In this document: positions 14,623 to 22,595 of the stretch, in pieces
Numbering within the stretch: position 1 is the first letter of the stretch
Layout of the letters: each line of letters opens with the position of its first letter
DNA from: Fimbriimonadales bacterium
GTDB lineage: Bacteria; Armatimonadota; Fimbriimonadia; Fimbriimonadales; Fimbriimonadaceae
NCBI GenBank assembly: GCA_026418055.1
Contig: JAOACB010000018.1
Span: forward strand, 1 to 43,146
Reading direction: 5' to 3'
Length of the DNA: 43,146 nt
Made by a program: the position numbers and the translations under genes
Notes under the pieces: generated by a model
Database searches by the model: none
What the model was told of the DNA's origin: nothing
What the model saw: only the letters and a program-made list of their open reading frames with translations

Positions 14623-16344
14623 TCAGGCGGCTTTCCTCTCGAATCGGGACGTTAACAGGATTTCCTCGAGCGTCCTCGCGAAGGAACGAGGCTGGCAGAA
14701 AGCCGTGGAGGCCAGCGCGGGGCGAAGCTCCCTCCGCAGGCGCGCGAGCTCCGAGCCCGAGTCCGCCAGGCGCAACGCGCACAGCGCGAACTCGTCGGCG
14801 TCGTCGCAGGCCAGCTCCGGCAGGCCCGCCGCGCAGAGCATCGACGCGGACATCCGCGAGCAGTACCGATCGCCCGCACGAGTGACCACGGGCACGCCCA
14901 TCCACAGGCTCTCGAGCGTGGTGGTGGCGCCGCTGTAGGGGAAAGTATCGAGCATCAGGTCCACGTCGTCGAAGTCGGCGTGGCGGCGTTGCGGCGGGCT
15001 CCACGCCCGGGTCTCGATCCGGCAGGGAGCCACGCCGCGCTCGGCGAACCGCTCGATCCAGCGCGACCGCACGGCCTCGTCGGCGAAGAACTTGTACTTC
15101 AGCACGAGCCTCGAGTCCGGCATCGCCCGCAGCACCGCGCACCAGGCGTCGAGCGTCGCGGGGGAGATCTTGCCGGGGTTGTTGAAGCTGCCGAACGTGA
15201 CGAAGCCGTTCCGCTCGCACGGCGGTTGGCTCGGCTCCGGCAGATCATCGGGGGCGTCCCACGTGAGGAAGCTCGGCAGGCGAAGCGGGGTTTCGGTGAA
15301 CTCCCGGGTGCCAGGGGGTGCGACCACCGGGTCCACCAGCACGCCGTCGATCGCCGCCAGGCCCGTGGTGCCGGAGTAGCCCAGCCACGAGAGCTGCACC
15401 GCGGCGGGCTTCAGCGCGAACAGCGGCAGGCGGTTGCCCGCGGTGTGCCCCGAGAGGTCGATCAGCACGTCCACGCGCTGCTCCCGGATGCGCTCGGCCG
15501 CCCAAGCGTCGGGCAGGCCGGCGATGGGCACCCAGGCGTCGCACCAGCTTTGGATCCGTTGCGAGGCTTCGTCCCGAGCGGACGAGGTCGGGAACACCGC
15601 CACGCGGAAGCGGCGCCTGTCCAGCTCGCGCAGCACCGGTCCGGCGAAGAAGCCCACGGGGTGGGAACGCAAGTCGCCGGACACGAACCCGACGGTGATT
15701 CGGTCGTCGTTGCTCGGTTCTGGCGCCGGCGCCGGCGCGAACCTCCGGCCGTACCGCTCGGCCTCGGCGCGAAGGTCGCCGACGTCGGCTTGGTCGCTGC
15801 CGAGCATCAGGAACAGCAGGCTGCTGTGCGCCTCCAGACCCTCGGGCCGGCGGGCCAGGCCCCGCAGCAACCCGATCGCCTCGTCGGTCTGGCCGAAGGC
15901 CGGCAGCACGGCCGCGAGGTTGACCCTCGCGTCCGGCAGAGACGGGTCGAGGCGCAGCGCCTCGCGAGCCTGGGCCTCGGCGTCGGCCAGGCGGTCGAGG
16001 GGCCGCAGGCAGGCCGAGAGGTTGCTGCGGGCCACCGCCGAATTCGGCGCGAGCGCGACGGCGTTGGAGCAGGCCTCGGCGCCTTCCGCGAACTTCTCCA
16101 TCAGGCGGCAGGCGTTGCCCAGGTTGCTCCAGGCCTCGGCGTCGGTCGGCTGGGTTTCCAGCGAGCGCAGCAGCAGGTCCGCGCCCTCCGCCAGCCGGCC
16201 GACCTGGCACAGCAGCACGCCGAGCCCCTTCAGGGCTCCGGCGTTCCGGGGGTCTCTCCGAAGGGCTGCGGCGTACAGGTCCGACGCCTCGACCAGGCGG
16301 CCGCGGGAGTGGGCCTCCCAAGCCGATGCGAGCAGCGGGTCCAT
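14623..16344 (-). CDS. TPR protein with OGT/SPINDLY-type glycosyltransferase domain (paralogue 3)
   Basis: The 573-residue product has about five TPR repeats (residues 5-190) and then a family 41 domain. The domain shows LRSHPVGFF, LIDLSGHTAGNRLPLF, WLGYSGTTGLAAID, FNNPGKISP and LDTFPYSGATTT. The key His, Lys and Asp positions of OGT enzymes are kept, so it should be active. It is the first gene of the OGT cluster and is divergent from the methyltransferase gene at 16454. The ATG at 16344 is chosen because homology begins there. The frame can be extended to 16470, but that would cross the divergent promoter region and adds no TPR-like sequence. There is no signal peptide, so the protein should be cytoplasmic. 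Confidence 0.92.
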   Translation of the reverse strand: MDPLLASAWEAHSRGRLVEASDLYAAALRRDPRNAGALKGLGVLLCQVGRLAEGADLLLRSLETQPTDAEAWSNLGNACRLMEKFAEGAEACSNAVALAPNSAVARSNLSACLRPLDRLADAEAQAREALRLDPSLPDARVNLAAVLPAFGQTDEAIGLLRGLARRPEGLEAHSSLLFLMLGSDQADVGDLRAEAERYGRRFAPAPAPEPSNDDRITVGFVSGDLRSHPVGFFAGPVLRELDRRRFRVAVFPTSSARDEASQRIQSWCDAWVPIAGLPDAWAAERIREQRVDVLIDLSGHTAGNRLPLFALKPAAVQLSWLGYSGTTGLAAIDGVLVDPVVAPPGTREFTETPLRLPSFLTWDAPDDLPEPSQPPCERNGFVTFGSFNNPGKISPATLDAWCAVLRAMPDSRLVLKYKFFADEAVRSRWIERFAERGVAPCRIETRAWSPPQRRHADFDDVDLMLDTFPYSGATTTLESLWMGVPVVTRAGDRYCSRMSASMLCAAGLPELACDDADEFALCALRLADSGSELARLRRELRPALASTAFCQPRSFARTLEEILLTSRFERKAA

Positions 16345-16394
16345 CGCTCTACCTATCGGTGCGCGGAGCCTCGGCTTGGATGGGGTCGGGTCCA

Positions 16395-16410
16395 GTTTTC
16401 CGCCGAAAAC
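16395..16410. promoter_or_regulatory. Palindrome in the OGT/methyltransferase divergent region
   Basis: GTTTTC-CGCC-GAAAAC is a perfect inverted repeat in the 109-base space between the divergent starts at 16344 and 16454. It lies directly upstream of a possible -10 box (GACAAT, 16413-16418) of the methyltransferase gene. It has the form of a repressor operator; no matching regulator is known. Confidence 0.4.
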
Positions 16411-16423
16411 CCGACAATCCTGC

Positions 16424-16441
16424 CGGGGGATCGCTTCCCCG
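16424..16441 (+). other. Leader hairpin before the methyltransferase gene
   Basis: CGGGGGA and TTCCCCG can pair (one G-T pair) around a TCGC loop. The stem ends just before the GAGGAA ribosome binding site at 16445-16449 of the gene starting at 16454. It could modulate translation or be fortuitous in GC-rich DNA. Confidence 0.3.
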
Positions 16442-16453
16442 AACGAGGAATCT

Positions 16454-17224
16454 ATGGCCGCCCAACCCATGCCGGAACCGACGCCGCTCGCCGTGCAGGC
16501 GATGCGCTTTCCCTTCTGGTACCACCGGATCCAGCTTCCGGACGGATCCGTGACGCCCGGATGGGCCCCCCTGGTGCCCGAGGCCTACCGCATCCCCGAC
16601 GACCTGACCGGAGCCCGCGTGCTGGACGTGGGAGCCTGGGACGGTTACTGGACCTTCGAGGCTCTGCGGCGCGGCGCCCGCGAGGTGGTGGCGATCGACG
16701 ACTTCAGCGACCACCTCGGAAGCCTCCGGGAGTCCGACCGGCGCGCTTGGGAGACGTTCGACTTCTGCCGCGACGCGTTCGGCTACGGAGAGGACCGATG
16801 CAAGCGCATCGAGATGAGCGTGTACAACGTCAGCGAGGAGGCGCTGGGCCGCTTCGACCACGTGTTCTTCTTCGGCACGCTGTACCACCTGCGGTACCCG
16901 TTGCTCGCGCTGGACATCCTCAGCTCGGTGTGCGACGGCGACATCTGGATCGAGAGCGCGATCTGCGACGATTTCTCCGTGTACCGAGGCGGGCTCGGCC
17001 AGGGCTACCCCGGCGCGCAAGCCGTCATGGAGTTCTATCCCACCAGCGAGTACGGCAACAACCCGACCAACTGGTGGGCGCCGTCGCTCGCGTGCCTGGG
17101 CCTGATGGTGCTGGCGGCCGGCTTCCTGGACTTCGAGGTGTGGAAGCTGACCGACAACCCCCGGAGCCTGCCGGAATGCCGCGGCTTCGCGCACGGCAGC
17201 AAGGTGGGTCGCAGGCTGGGCTAG
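16454..17224 (+). CDS. Class I SAM-dependent methyltransferase, DUF1698/CmoB-like
   Basis: This is a 256-residue SAM-dependent methyltransferase. Motif I is VLDVGAWDGYWTFEALRRGA (about 57-76), followed by an acidic VVAIDD strand. The FFFGTLYHLRYPLLALD segment (138-154) and the C-terminal FYPTSEYGNNPTNWW segment are typical of the DUF1698/CmoB-like group, which includes tRNA-modifying enzymes and many methyltransferases near glycan genes. The ATG at 16454 follows GAGGAA. It is divergent from the three OGT genes, so a role in modifying glycans or the same targets is possible, but nothing proves it. It ends 3 bases before the convergent isomerase gene. Confidence 0.85.
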   Translation: MAAQPMPEPTPLAVQAMRFPFWYHRIQLPDGSVTPGWAPLVPEAYRIPDDLTGARVLDVGAWDGYWTFEALRRGAREVVAIDDFSDHLGSLRESDRRAWETFDFCRDAFGYGEDRCKRIEMSVYNVSEEALGRFDHVFFFGTLYHLRYPLLALDILSSVCDGDIWIESAICDDFSVYRGGLGQGYPGAQAVMEFYPTSEYGNNPTNWWAPSLACLGLMVLAAGFLDFEVWKLTDNPRSLPECRGFAHGSKVGRRLG

Positions 17225-17227
17225 AGG

Positions 17228-18052
17228 CTACAGCAGGGGCGTCAGCAGCTCGATGGCCCGGCGGATGTCCGCGATCTGCCGGTCCCCGCTGATCTCGCGC
17301 TCGATGGTCAGGCTGCCTCGGTATCCCATCGCCTTGGCCTTGGCGACCAGGCGGGGGAAGTCCACGCGGCCCTCCCCCAGCGGCCTCTCCGGCCCGAGCT
17401 CCCTCGGATCCGAGGGGTAGTCGCCATCCTTGGCGTGCAAGCCCATCAGGTGCGGACCCAGAAGGTCCAGGGCGTCCACCGGGTTGGCCTTGCCGTACAT
17501 CAGCAGGTTGGCGGGGTCCAGGTTCACGCCGAGGTTGTCGGTGCCCACGTCGCGCATCGCTCGCAGCAGGGCCACCGGCGTTTCCTGACCGGTCTCGAAC
17601 GCGAAGCCCAGCCCGAGCTCCCGGCACCGCTCCGCCACGCGGCGCAACGCCCGGATCGTGCCTTCGTACAGCGGGTCTCTGGGGTTCTCGGGGAGGAAGC
17701 CGGCGTGGGTGCTGATGCACGGCGCCTCGATCTTGGCGGCGAATTCCGCTCCGGCGATGAGCTCCGCGGTTCTTCGCTCCCGATGCTCTGGGGGAACCAG
17801 CCCGATCGTCGCGGGGCCGTCGACGAAGTTCCAGACCGCGGGCCCGGAGTAGCCGGTCCACAGCGACGTGATCTCCACCCCGAACTCCGCGCAGGCCGCC
17901 CGCACCTGCGCGGCGCGCTCGTCGGTGTACTGGGAGGGGTCCCAACAGTTCAGCTGGCAGTTGTCCAGCCCGAACTCGCGCACCTTGCCGATCTCCTCGC
18001 GCACGTTGGAACCTAGGGTCATCATCACGCCGATCCGCAACCTTTCCGCCAT
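17228..18052 (-). CDS. Sugar phosphate isomerase/epimerase (TIM-barrel, AP-endonuclease 2 fold)
   Basis: This 274-residue member of the xylose-isomerase-like TIM barrel family has a full set of metal ligands: Glu in GFAFETGQE, Asp in GVNLDPANLL, His in GLHAKDGD and Glu in LTIEREI. Such enzymes isomerise or epimerise free or phosphorylated sugars and related compounds; the substrate cannot be told. There is no signal peptide. The ATG at 18052 is preceded by GGAGG- and GAGAGGA-type sites and by a CATAAT box at 18082-18087. It is divergent from the aldehyde dehydrogenase gene, with 88 bases between the starts. Confidence 0.88.
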   Translation of the reverse strand: MAERLRIGVMMTLGSNVREEIGKVREFGLDNCQLNCWDPSQYTDERAAQVRAACAEFGVEITSLWTGYSGPAVWNFVDGPATIGLVPPEHRERRTAELIAGAEFAAKIEAPCISTHAGFLPENPRDPLYEGTIRALRRVAERCRELGLGFAFETGQETPVALLRAMRDVGTDNLGVNLDPANLLMYGKANPVDALDLLGPHLMGLHAKDGDYPSDPRELGPERPLGEGRVDFPRLVAKAKAMGYRGSLTIEREISGDRQIADIRRAIELLTPLL

Positions 18053-18081
18053 GGATCCTCTCCCGGCCTCCCGACCGCGGC

Positions 18082-18087
18082 ATTATG
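18082..18087 (-). promoter_or_regulatory. -10 box of the isomerase gene
   Basis: CATAAT on the minus strand would start transcription near 18075, leaving about 23 leader bases that hold the ribosome binding site. The -35 is not clear. The divergent aldehyde dehydrogenase promoter must lie in the same 88 bases (perhaps TACCTT at 18107-18112). Confidence 0.5.
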
Positions 18088-18140
18088 GCCCAGGGCACCC
18101 ATCGGGTACCTTCTGCGGCTAGATCCGGAGGAATCCCCCG

Positions 18141-19691
18141 ATGTCTCTGATGCCCTACCGCCCTGAGCCGTACGTCGACTTCAGCCAGCCCGGCCCCGCG
18201 GCGGCCATGAAGGCCGCCCTCGACAAGGTCCGTGGGGAGCTGGGACACCACTACCCGCTGGTGATCGGGGGAGACCCGATCGCCACCGAGGGCCGCATCG
18301 TGTCGGTGAACCCAGCCAAGCCGTCCGAAGTGGTCGGCGAGACCAGCAAGGCCGACGTCGCGCTCGCCGACCGGGCGATCCGCACGGCGGCGGAGGCGTT
18401 CCGCTCGTGGAGCCGCGTCGCGCCCGAGGAGAGGGCGCGCTACCTGCTTCGCACCGCCGCGCTGCTGCGCCGCAGGATCTACGAGTTCTCGGCGTGGATG
18501 TGCTTCGAGGTGAGCAAGAACTGGATCGAGGCCTACGCCGACACCTGCGAGGCGATCGACTTCATGGAGTTCTATGCGCGCGAGATGATGCGCCTGGGCG
18601 GATCGCACCCCGTGACGCCCTGGCCGGGGGAGGAGGCCGAGCTGCGCTACATTCCGCTGGGCGTGGGGGTGGTCATTCCGCCGTGGAACTTCCCGCTGGC
18701 GATCCTGGTGGGCATGACCACCGCGGCGATCGTGACGGGGAACACCGTGGTGCTCAAGCCCGCCAGCACCTCGCCGATCATCGCGGCGAAGTTCTTCGAG
18801 CTGCTCGAGGAGGCCAGCCTGCCGCCGGGTGTGGTGAACTTCCTGCCGGGGCCGGGGGGCTCGATGGGCGACGCTCTGGTGCAGCACCCGCTCACCCGGT
18901 TCATCAGCTTCACCGGCTCGAAGGAGGTCGGCATGCGCATCTTCGAGCTGGCCTCCAAGGTGCAACCGGGCCAGAAGTGGCTCAAGCGCACCGTGCTGGA
19001 AATGGGGGGCAAGGACGCCACGTGCGTGGACTACCCGTGCGACGTGGACCTTGCGGTGCGGGAGGCCGTGGCCGGAGCGTTCGGGTTCCAGGGGCAGAAA
19101 TGCTCGGCGGGCTCGCGGCTCATCGTGCACCAGAGGCTGTACGACGAGGTGCTCGAGCGCGTGTGCGAGGCCACGCGCAAGCTGACCGCCGGCGTGCCCA
19201 GCGAGACCAACCCGAACTTGGGCGCGGTGATCGACGATAGGAGCCAGCGCAAGATCCTCGAGTACATCGAGGTCGGCAAGACGGAGGGGCGGCTGGTCGC
19301 GCAGAGCGACGTTCCCGCGAGCGACGGCTACTTCGTGCCGGCCACGGTGTTCGCGGACGTGGATCCGAACGCGCGCATCGCGCAGGAGGAGATCTTCGGG
19401 CCGGTTCTGGCGGTCATCCGGGCGCGCGACTTCGACGACATGCTGGCCATCGCCAACGGCACCGAGTACGGCCTGACGGGCGCGCTGATCTCCAACGAGC
19501 GCACGCACATCGAGCGGGCCCGGCACGAGTTCCACGTGGGCAACCTGTACTTCAACCGGAAGTGCACGGGCGCGCTGGTGGGCGTGCAGCCGTTCGGCGG
19601 CTTCAACATGTCGGGCACCGACAGCAAGGCCGGCGGACAGGACTACCTGCAGCTGTTCCTGCAGGGCAAGTCGATCACCGAGCGCTGGTAG
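18141..19691 (+). CDS. Aldehyde dehydrogenase, probable L-glutamate gamma-semialdehyde (P5C) dehydrogenase
   Basis: This 516-residue NAD(P)-dependent aldehyde dehydrogenase most resembles RocA/PruA-type 1-pyrroline-5-carboxylate dehydrogenases, which oxidise glutamate semialdehyde to glutamate in proline and arginine breakdown. It shows IPPWNFPLAI and the GNTVVLKPAS cofactor strand, the catalytic Glu in VLEMGGKDA, the catalytic Cys in FGFQGQKCSAGSR, and the EEIFGPVLAV and QPFGGFNMSG segments. The N-terminal extension before the ALDH core also fits the RocA group. The ATG at 18141 follows GGAGGAA by 7 bases. No proline dehydrogenase lies nearby. Confidence 0.9.
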   Translation: MSLMPYRPEPYVDFSQPGPAAAMKAALDKVRGELGHHYPLVIGGDPIATEGRIVSVNPAKPSEVVGETSKADVALADRAIRTAAEAFRSWSRVAPEERARYLLRTAALLRRRIYEFSAWMCFEVSKNWIEAYADTCEAIDFMEFYAREMMRLGGSHPVTPWPGEEAELRYIPLGVGVVIPPWNFPLAILVGMTTAAIVTGNTVVLKPASTSPIIAAKFFELLEEASLPPGVVNFLPGPGGSMGDALVQHPLTRFISFTGSKEVGMRIFELASKVQPGQKWLKRTVLEMGGKDATCVDYPCDVDLAVREAVAGAFGFQGQKCSAGSRLIVHQRLYDEVLERVCEATRKLTAGVPSETNPNLGAVIDDRSQRKILEYIEVGKTEGRLVAQSDVPASDGYFVPATVFADVDPNARIAQEEIFGPVLAVIRARDFDDMLAIANGTEYGLTGALISNERTHIERARHEFHVGNLYFNRKCTGALVGVQPFGGFNMSGTDSKAGGQDYLQLFLQGKSITERW

Positions 19692-19727
19692 ACGCGCGCC
19701 GAGCCGGGGAGCCGACCGTGCGAGCGG

Positions 19728-19756
19728 TTGCGCGCGCGGTGCGGTCAAGGTAGATT
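19728..19756 (+). promoter_or_regulatory. Leaderless-type promoter of the GH172 gene
   Basis: TTGCGC (19728-19733) and TAGATT (19751-19756) are separated by exactly 17 bases. Six bases follow before the ATG at 19763, which places the expected transcription start on the A of the start codon. There is no Shine-Dalgarno site. Confidence 0.6.
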
Positions 19757-19762
19757 GGCCGC

Positions 19763-20863
19763 ATGGCGTACAACGGTCTCGGCCTGCACCTCGGCAACCT
19801 GTCGCGTCTCTCGAACGCGCTGACGCGCTCGATCAGCCCGGAGAACTTCGACGGTTCGAAGGGCGGAGGGGCCCTCGCCACCGAGGGCATGGGTGCGAGC
19901 TGCGCCCGCGACCTCGGGCGCGGCTGGAAGATCTCGCCCTGCGTGAGGATCGAGGCTGGCCAGACGTTCACCCTGGCGGACATCGAGGGGCCGGGCGCCA
20001 TCCAGCAGATCTGGATGACCCCGACGGGCAACTGGCGCTTCTCGATCCTGCGCTTCTATTGGGACGACCAGCAGCAACCGAGCGTCGAGTGCCCCGTCGG
20101 CGACTTCTTCGCCTGCGGCTGGGGCGAGTTCGCGCAGGTGTCGTCGCTGGCCGTGTGCGTCAACCCGGGCAGCGCCTTCAACTGCTACTGGGAGATGCCG
20201 TTCCGCAAGCGCTGCCGCATCACCCTTGAGAACATCGGCCTCGAGGCGATGGTTCTGTACTATCAGATCAACTACACGCTCACCGAGGTGCCGGACGACG
20301 CGGCCTACTTCCATGCGCAGTTCCGGCGCACCAACCCGTTGCCGTATAAGGAGCCATACACCATCCTGGACGGCGTCCGCGGGCAGGGCCACTACGTGGG
20401 CACCTACATGGCGTGGCAGGTGAACAGCAACGGCTGGTGGGGTGAGGGTGAGATCAAGTTCTACCTGGACGGGGACGACGAGTTCCCCACCATCTGCGGC
20501 ACGGGAACCGAGGACTATTTCTGCGGGTCCTACGACTTCGACACCAAGGTTCGGCACGCCCCAGGGGTCGAGACCGTCGAGTACACGCCGTTCACCACGC
20601 CCTACTCCGGGCTGCCGCAGGTGATCCGTCCCGACGGCCACTACCGAGCGAACACGCGCTTCGGAATGTACCGCTGGCACATCATGGACCCGATCCGCTT
20701 CCAAACCGACCTGAGGGTGACCATCCAGGCGCTCGGCTGGCGGAGCGGGGGCCGATACCTTCCGCTGCGCGACGACATCGCCAGCGTGGCCTTCTGGTAC
20801 CAGACGCTGCCCACCGAGCCGTTCCCGCCGCTGCCCGGCCGGGACGAGCTGGAGGTCGTCTAG
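19763..20863 (+). CDS. GH172 (DUF2961) glycoside hydrolase
   Basis: The 366-residue protein is a DUF2961 family member, now glycoside hydrolase family 172. Characterised members act on fructofuranosides, difructose anhydride or D-arabinofuranosides. Visible family features are the ENFDGSKGGG segment near residue 28, the GPGAIQQIWMT strand near residue 75, and the CGTGTEDYFCGSYDF segment near residue 250, whose glutamate is a likely catalytic residue. There is no signal peptide, so the enzyme should act in the cytoplasm on imported sugars. The ATG at 19763 has no ribosome binding site but an ideal leaderless promoter. Its stop shares CTAG (20860-20863) with the convergent phosphodiester glycosidase gene. 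Confidence 0.9.
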   Translation: MAYNGLGLHLGNLSRLSNALTRSISPENFDGSKGGGALATEGMGASCARDLGRGWKISPCVRIEAGQTFTLADIEGPGAIQQIWMTPTGNWRFSILRFYWDDQQQPSVECPVGDFFACGWGEFAQVSSLAVCVNPGSAFNCYWEMPFRKRCRITLENIGLEAMVLYYQINYTLTEVPDDAAYFHAQFRRTNPLPYKEPYTILDGVRGQGHYVGTYMAWQVNSNGWWGEGEIKFYLDGDDEFPTICGTGTEDYFCGSYDFDTKVRHAPGVETVEYTPFTTPYSGLPQVIRPDGHYRANTRFGMYRWHIMDPIRFQTDLRVTIQALGWRSGGRYLPLRDDIASVAFWYQTLPTEPFPPLPGRDELEVV

Positions 20864-21705
20864 CGCCTCGCCACCGTGCGCGACCTCGATCCGGACTTGT
20901 GGGCCACGGTCTTGGGCTTGGGCGCGGTCCGGCTCGCCACCTTGACCTTGGGGGCCTTCGGCTGGGACTCGACCAGCCGGAGCAGGTCCGTGGCCTTCGG
21001 GTCCACCACCCGCACCACCACCACGTTGTTCAGCTTGCGGGTGGGTGCCGCCAGCAGCCTTCCGCGGTAGTACAGCGAGGTGCTGCCGCCGCCGTCCAGC
21101 GCGACGCCCTCCCGCACGCCCGCGCGCACCATGGCCCTCCCGAGCGCCCTCAGGTACACGGGCTGGGACGTCGCGATCAGAACGAGCTTGCCGTGCTTGG
21201 TCACGCCGAGGCCCGTCCGCGCGGCTTTGCCCCAGATCCGAGGATCTCGGAAGCGCTGAGCCTTGGGATCGGGACGCACGCGGCCCTGGGTCACCACGCG
21301 CACGGCGCCCCGCAGCCCGTGGCGGAACTCGCTCCAGTCCACGGGCTTTCCGAACGGCACGTCGCGGATCTGCACGGCCCCGAACAGGTCGAAGCCCACG
21401 AGCGTGGCCCGATGCCCGCTGGCCTTCAGCACCCCGTTGGAGAACACGTCGGCCACGGGCCTCTGCGATCCTGGGTCGAAGAACGTGCCCGTCACCGCGG
21501 CCACGGCGCGCTGGCCGGACACCAGCTGCCACACCGACACGAGCTTGGGCGCGGACACCACCGCGGCCTCGATGCGAGGGTTCGAGAGGTCGGCCCGGAC
21601 CACGTGGTAGGTCGCGCGCCCCACGCGGATCTTCTCGTACCCCACCGGGCTCGCCGCTCGGGCGAGCGCCGAGAGACACAGGGCGAGCAACAACAGCAAC
21701 CTCAT
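20860..21705 (-). CDS. Secreted phosphodiester glycosidase, NAGPA family
   Basis: The 281-residue product has a signal peptide (MRLLLLLALCLSALARA, cleavage near residue 17) and a NAGPA domain. This is the fold of the mammalian uncovering enzyme and of bacterial exopolysaccharide phosphodiester glycosidases. Typical pieces are AVTGTFFDPGS, ARTGLGVTKHGKLVLIA and the GVALDGGGSTSLYY signature. The last 40 residues form a basic Lys/Arg/Ser-rich tail that could bind wall polymers. The ATG at 21705 begins the signal peptide. The frame extends upstream to 21765 without adding a sensible sequence. It probably acts on a wall or surface polysaccharide. Confidence 0.87.
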   Translation of the reverse strand: MRLLLLLALCLSALARAASPVGYEKIRVGRATYHVVRADLSNPRIEAAVVSAPKLVSVWQLVSGQRAVAAVTGTFFDPGSQRPVADVFSNGVLKASGHRATLVGFDLFGAVQIRDVPFGKPVDWSEFRHGLRGAVRVVTQGRVRPDPKAQRFRDPRIWGKAARTGLGVTKHGKLVLIATSQPVYLRALGRAMVRAGVREGVALDGGGSTSLYYRGRLLAAPTRKLNNVVVVRVVDPKATDLLRLVESQPKAPKVKVASRTAPKPKTVAHKSGSRSRTVARR

Positions 21706-21806
21706 GGCTGACCCCTGGGGACCACCGAACCTCGAGGAGGAGGGAAGGCCCCTCAACGGAAGCATCGGTTGCCGTTAGACGTCCGCTACCGGCAATCCGG
21801 CCGGGT

Positions 21807-22526
21807 TCAGTCCCGAAGGACCCACACGTGGAAGGCGACCTCGGGGCCGACGGACAGCCGCTCGCCGCGCCTCTCCAGGTGGTAGATGGAGTCCACGCTG
21901 CCCCTCCCGACCAGCCGCAGTCTGGTGCCGGGCACAAGACCGATCGAGCGCAGGTGGTGCAGGAACTCGGTGCGCTCGTCCGTGATGCGCGTGACCCTCA
22001 GGGGAACGTCCGTCTCGGCCTCGGCGAGCGGAGCGTCGCCGAGCGCCGCCTCGACCTCCACGGGGTTGCCGTGCGGGCAGGTGCGCGGACGGCCGATCTT
22101 CTCCCAGATCATGTCGATCTGCTCGTCGGAAAGGTGGTGCTCCAGCCGACAGGCGATGTCGTGCACCTCGTGCCAGTCCAGCCCGAGGCTGCGCTGCAGG
22201 TAGACCTCGAGCACGCGGTGCGCGCGCACCAGACGCAGGGCGAGGGCTCGTCCCTGCTCGGTGAGCGTCAACCCCTGGTACGGCTGGTGGCGCACGTAGC
22301 CCAGCTCGTGCAGGCGCTTGATCATGGTGGTGGCCGACCCCGGCGAGACCGCCATGTATTCCGCCACCTGGCCGGTGGTCACGCGGTGCACGTCCTCCTG
22401 CAGGCGATAGATGCCCTCCACGTATTCCTCGATGCTCTGTGTCTCGGCCCGCAGGGTGGCGGCTCTCGCGTCGCTTCCCGGCCGACAGGCCGCGGGCACC
22501 CGGAGCGTGGAGTGGCGTCGGAGCAT
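21807..22526 (-). CDS. DtxR/MntR-family metal-dependent transcriptional regulator
   Basis: This 239-residue regulator has a winged helix (VTTGQVAEYMAVSPGSATTMIKRL), a dimerisation domain with metal ligands, and a C-terminal FeoA/SH3-like domain (SIGLVPGTRLRL). In the metal site ACRLEHHLSD keeps the Cys-Glu-His of DtxR (its Cys102, Glu105, His106). The N-terminal ligand position (SIEEYVEGIY) is Glu, where MntR has Asp8 and DtxR has Met10. Iron or manganese is therefore equally possible. The first 45 residues are an extra basic tail before the usual start. The ATG at 22526 is picked because a TATAAT box lies 7 bases upstream; a longer frame to 22586 would run through the promoter. Confidence 0.9.
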   Translation of the reverse strand: MLRRHSTLRVPAACRPGSDARAATLRAETQSIEEYVEGIYRLQEDVHRVTTGQVAEYMAVSPGSATTMIKRLHELGYVRHQPYQGLTLTEQGRALALRLVRAHRVLEVYLQRSLGLDWHEVHDIACRLEHHLSDEQIDMIWEKIGRPRTCPHGNPVEVEAALGDAPLAEAETDVPLRVTRITDERTEFLHHLRSIGLVPGTRLRLVGRGSVDSIYHLERRGERLSVGPEVAFHVWVLRD

Positions 22527-22533
22527 GGACGCG

Positions 22534-22561
22534 ATTATACTGACGCCTATCCCTCGTCCAA
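22534..22561 (-). promoter_or_regulatory. Leaderless-type promoter of the DtxR gene
   Basis: On the minus strand TTGGAC (22561-22556), a 16-base spacer and a perfect TATAAT (22539-22534) lie 7 bases from the ATG at 22526. The transcript would start one base before the start codon. The divergent FAD protein gene begins at 22596, so its promoter must overlap this region. Confidence 0.65.
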
Positions 22562-22595
22562 CGGGGACGTTGGGTCCTTCAAACATGGTGCCTGC

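Noticed and set aside
14579-15220. Upstream extension of OGT paralogue 2 by about 214 residues
   Set aside because: The added sequence lies within paralogue 3 in another frame and shows no TPR repeats. The ATG at 14578 begins the TPR-type sequence.
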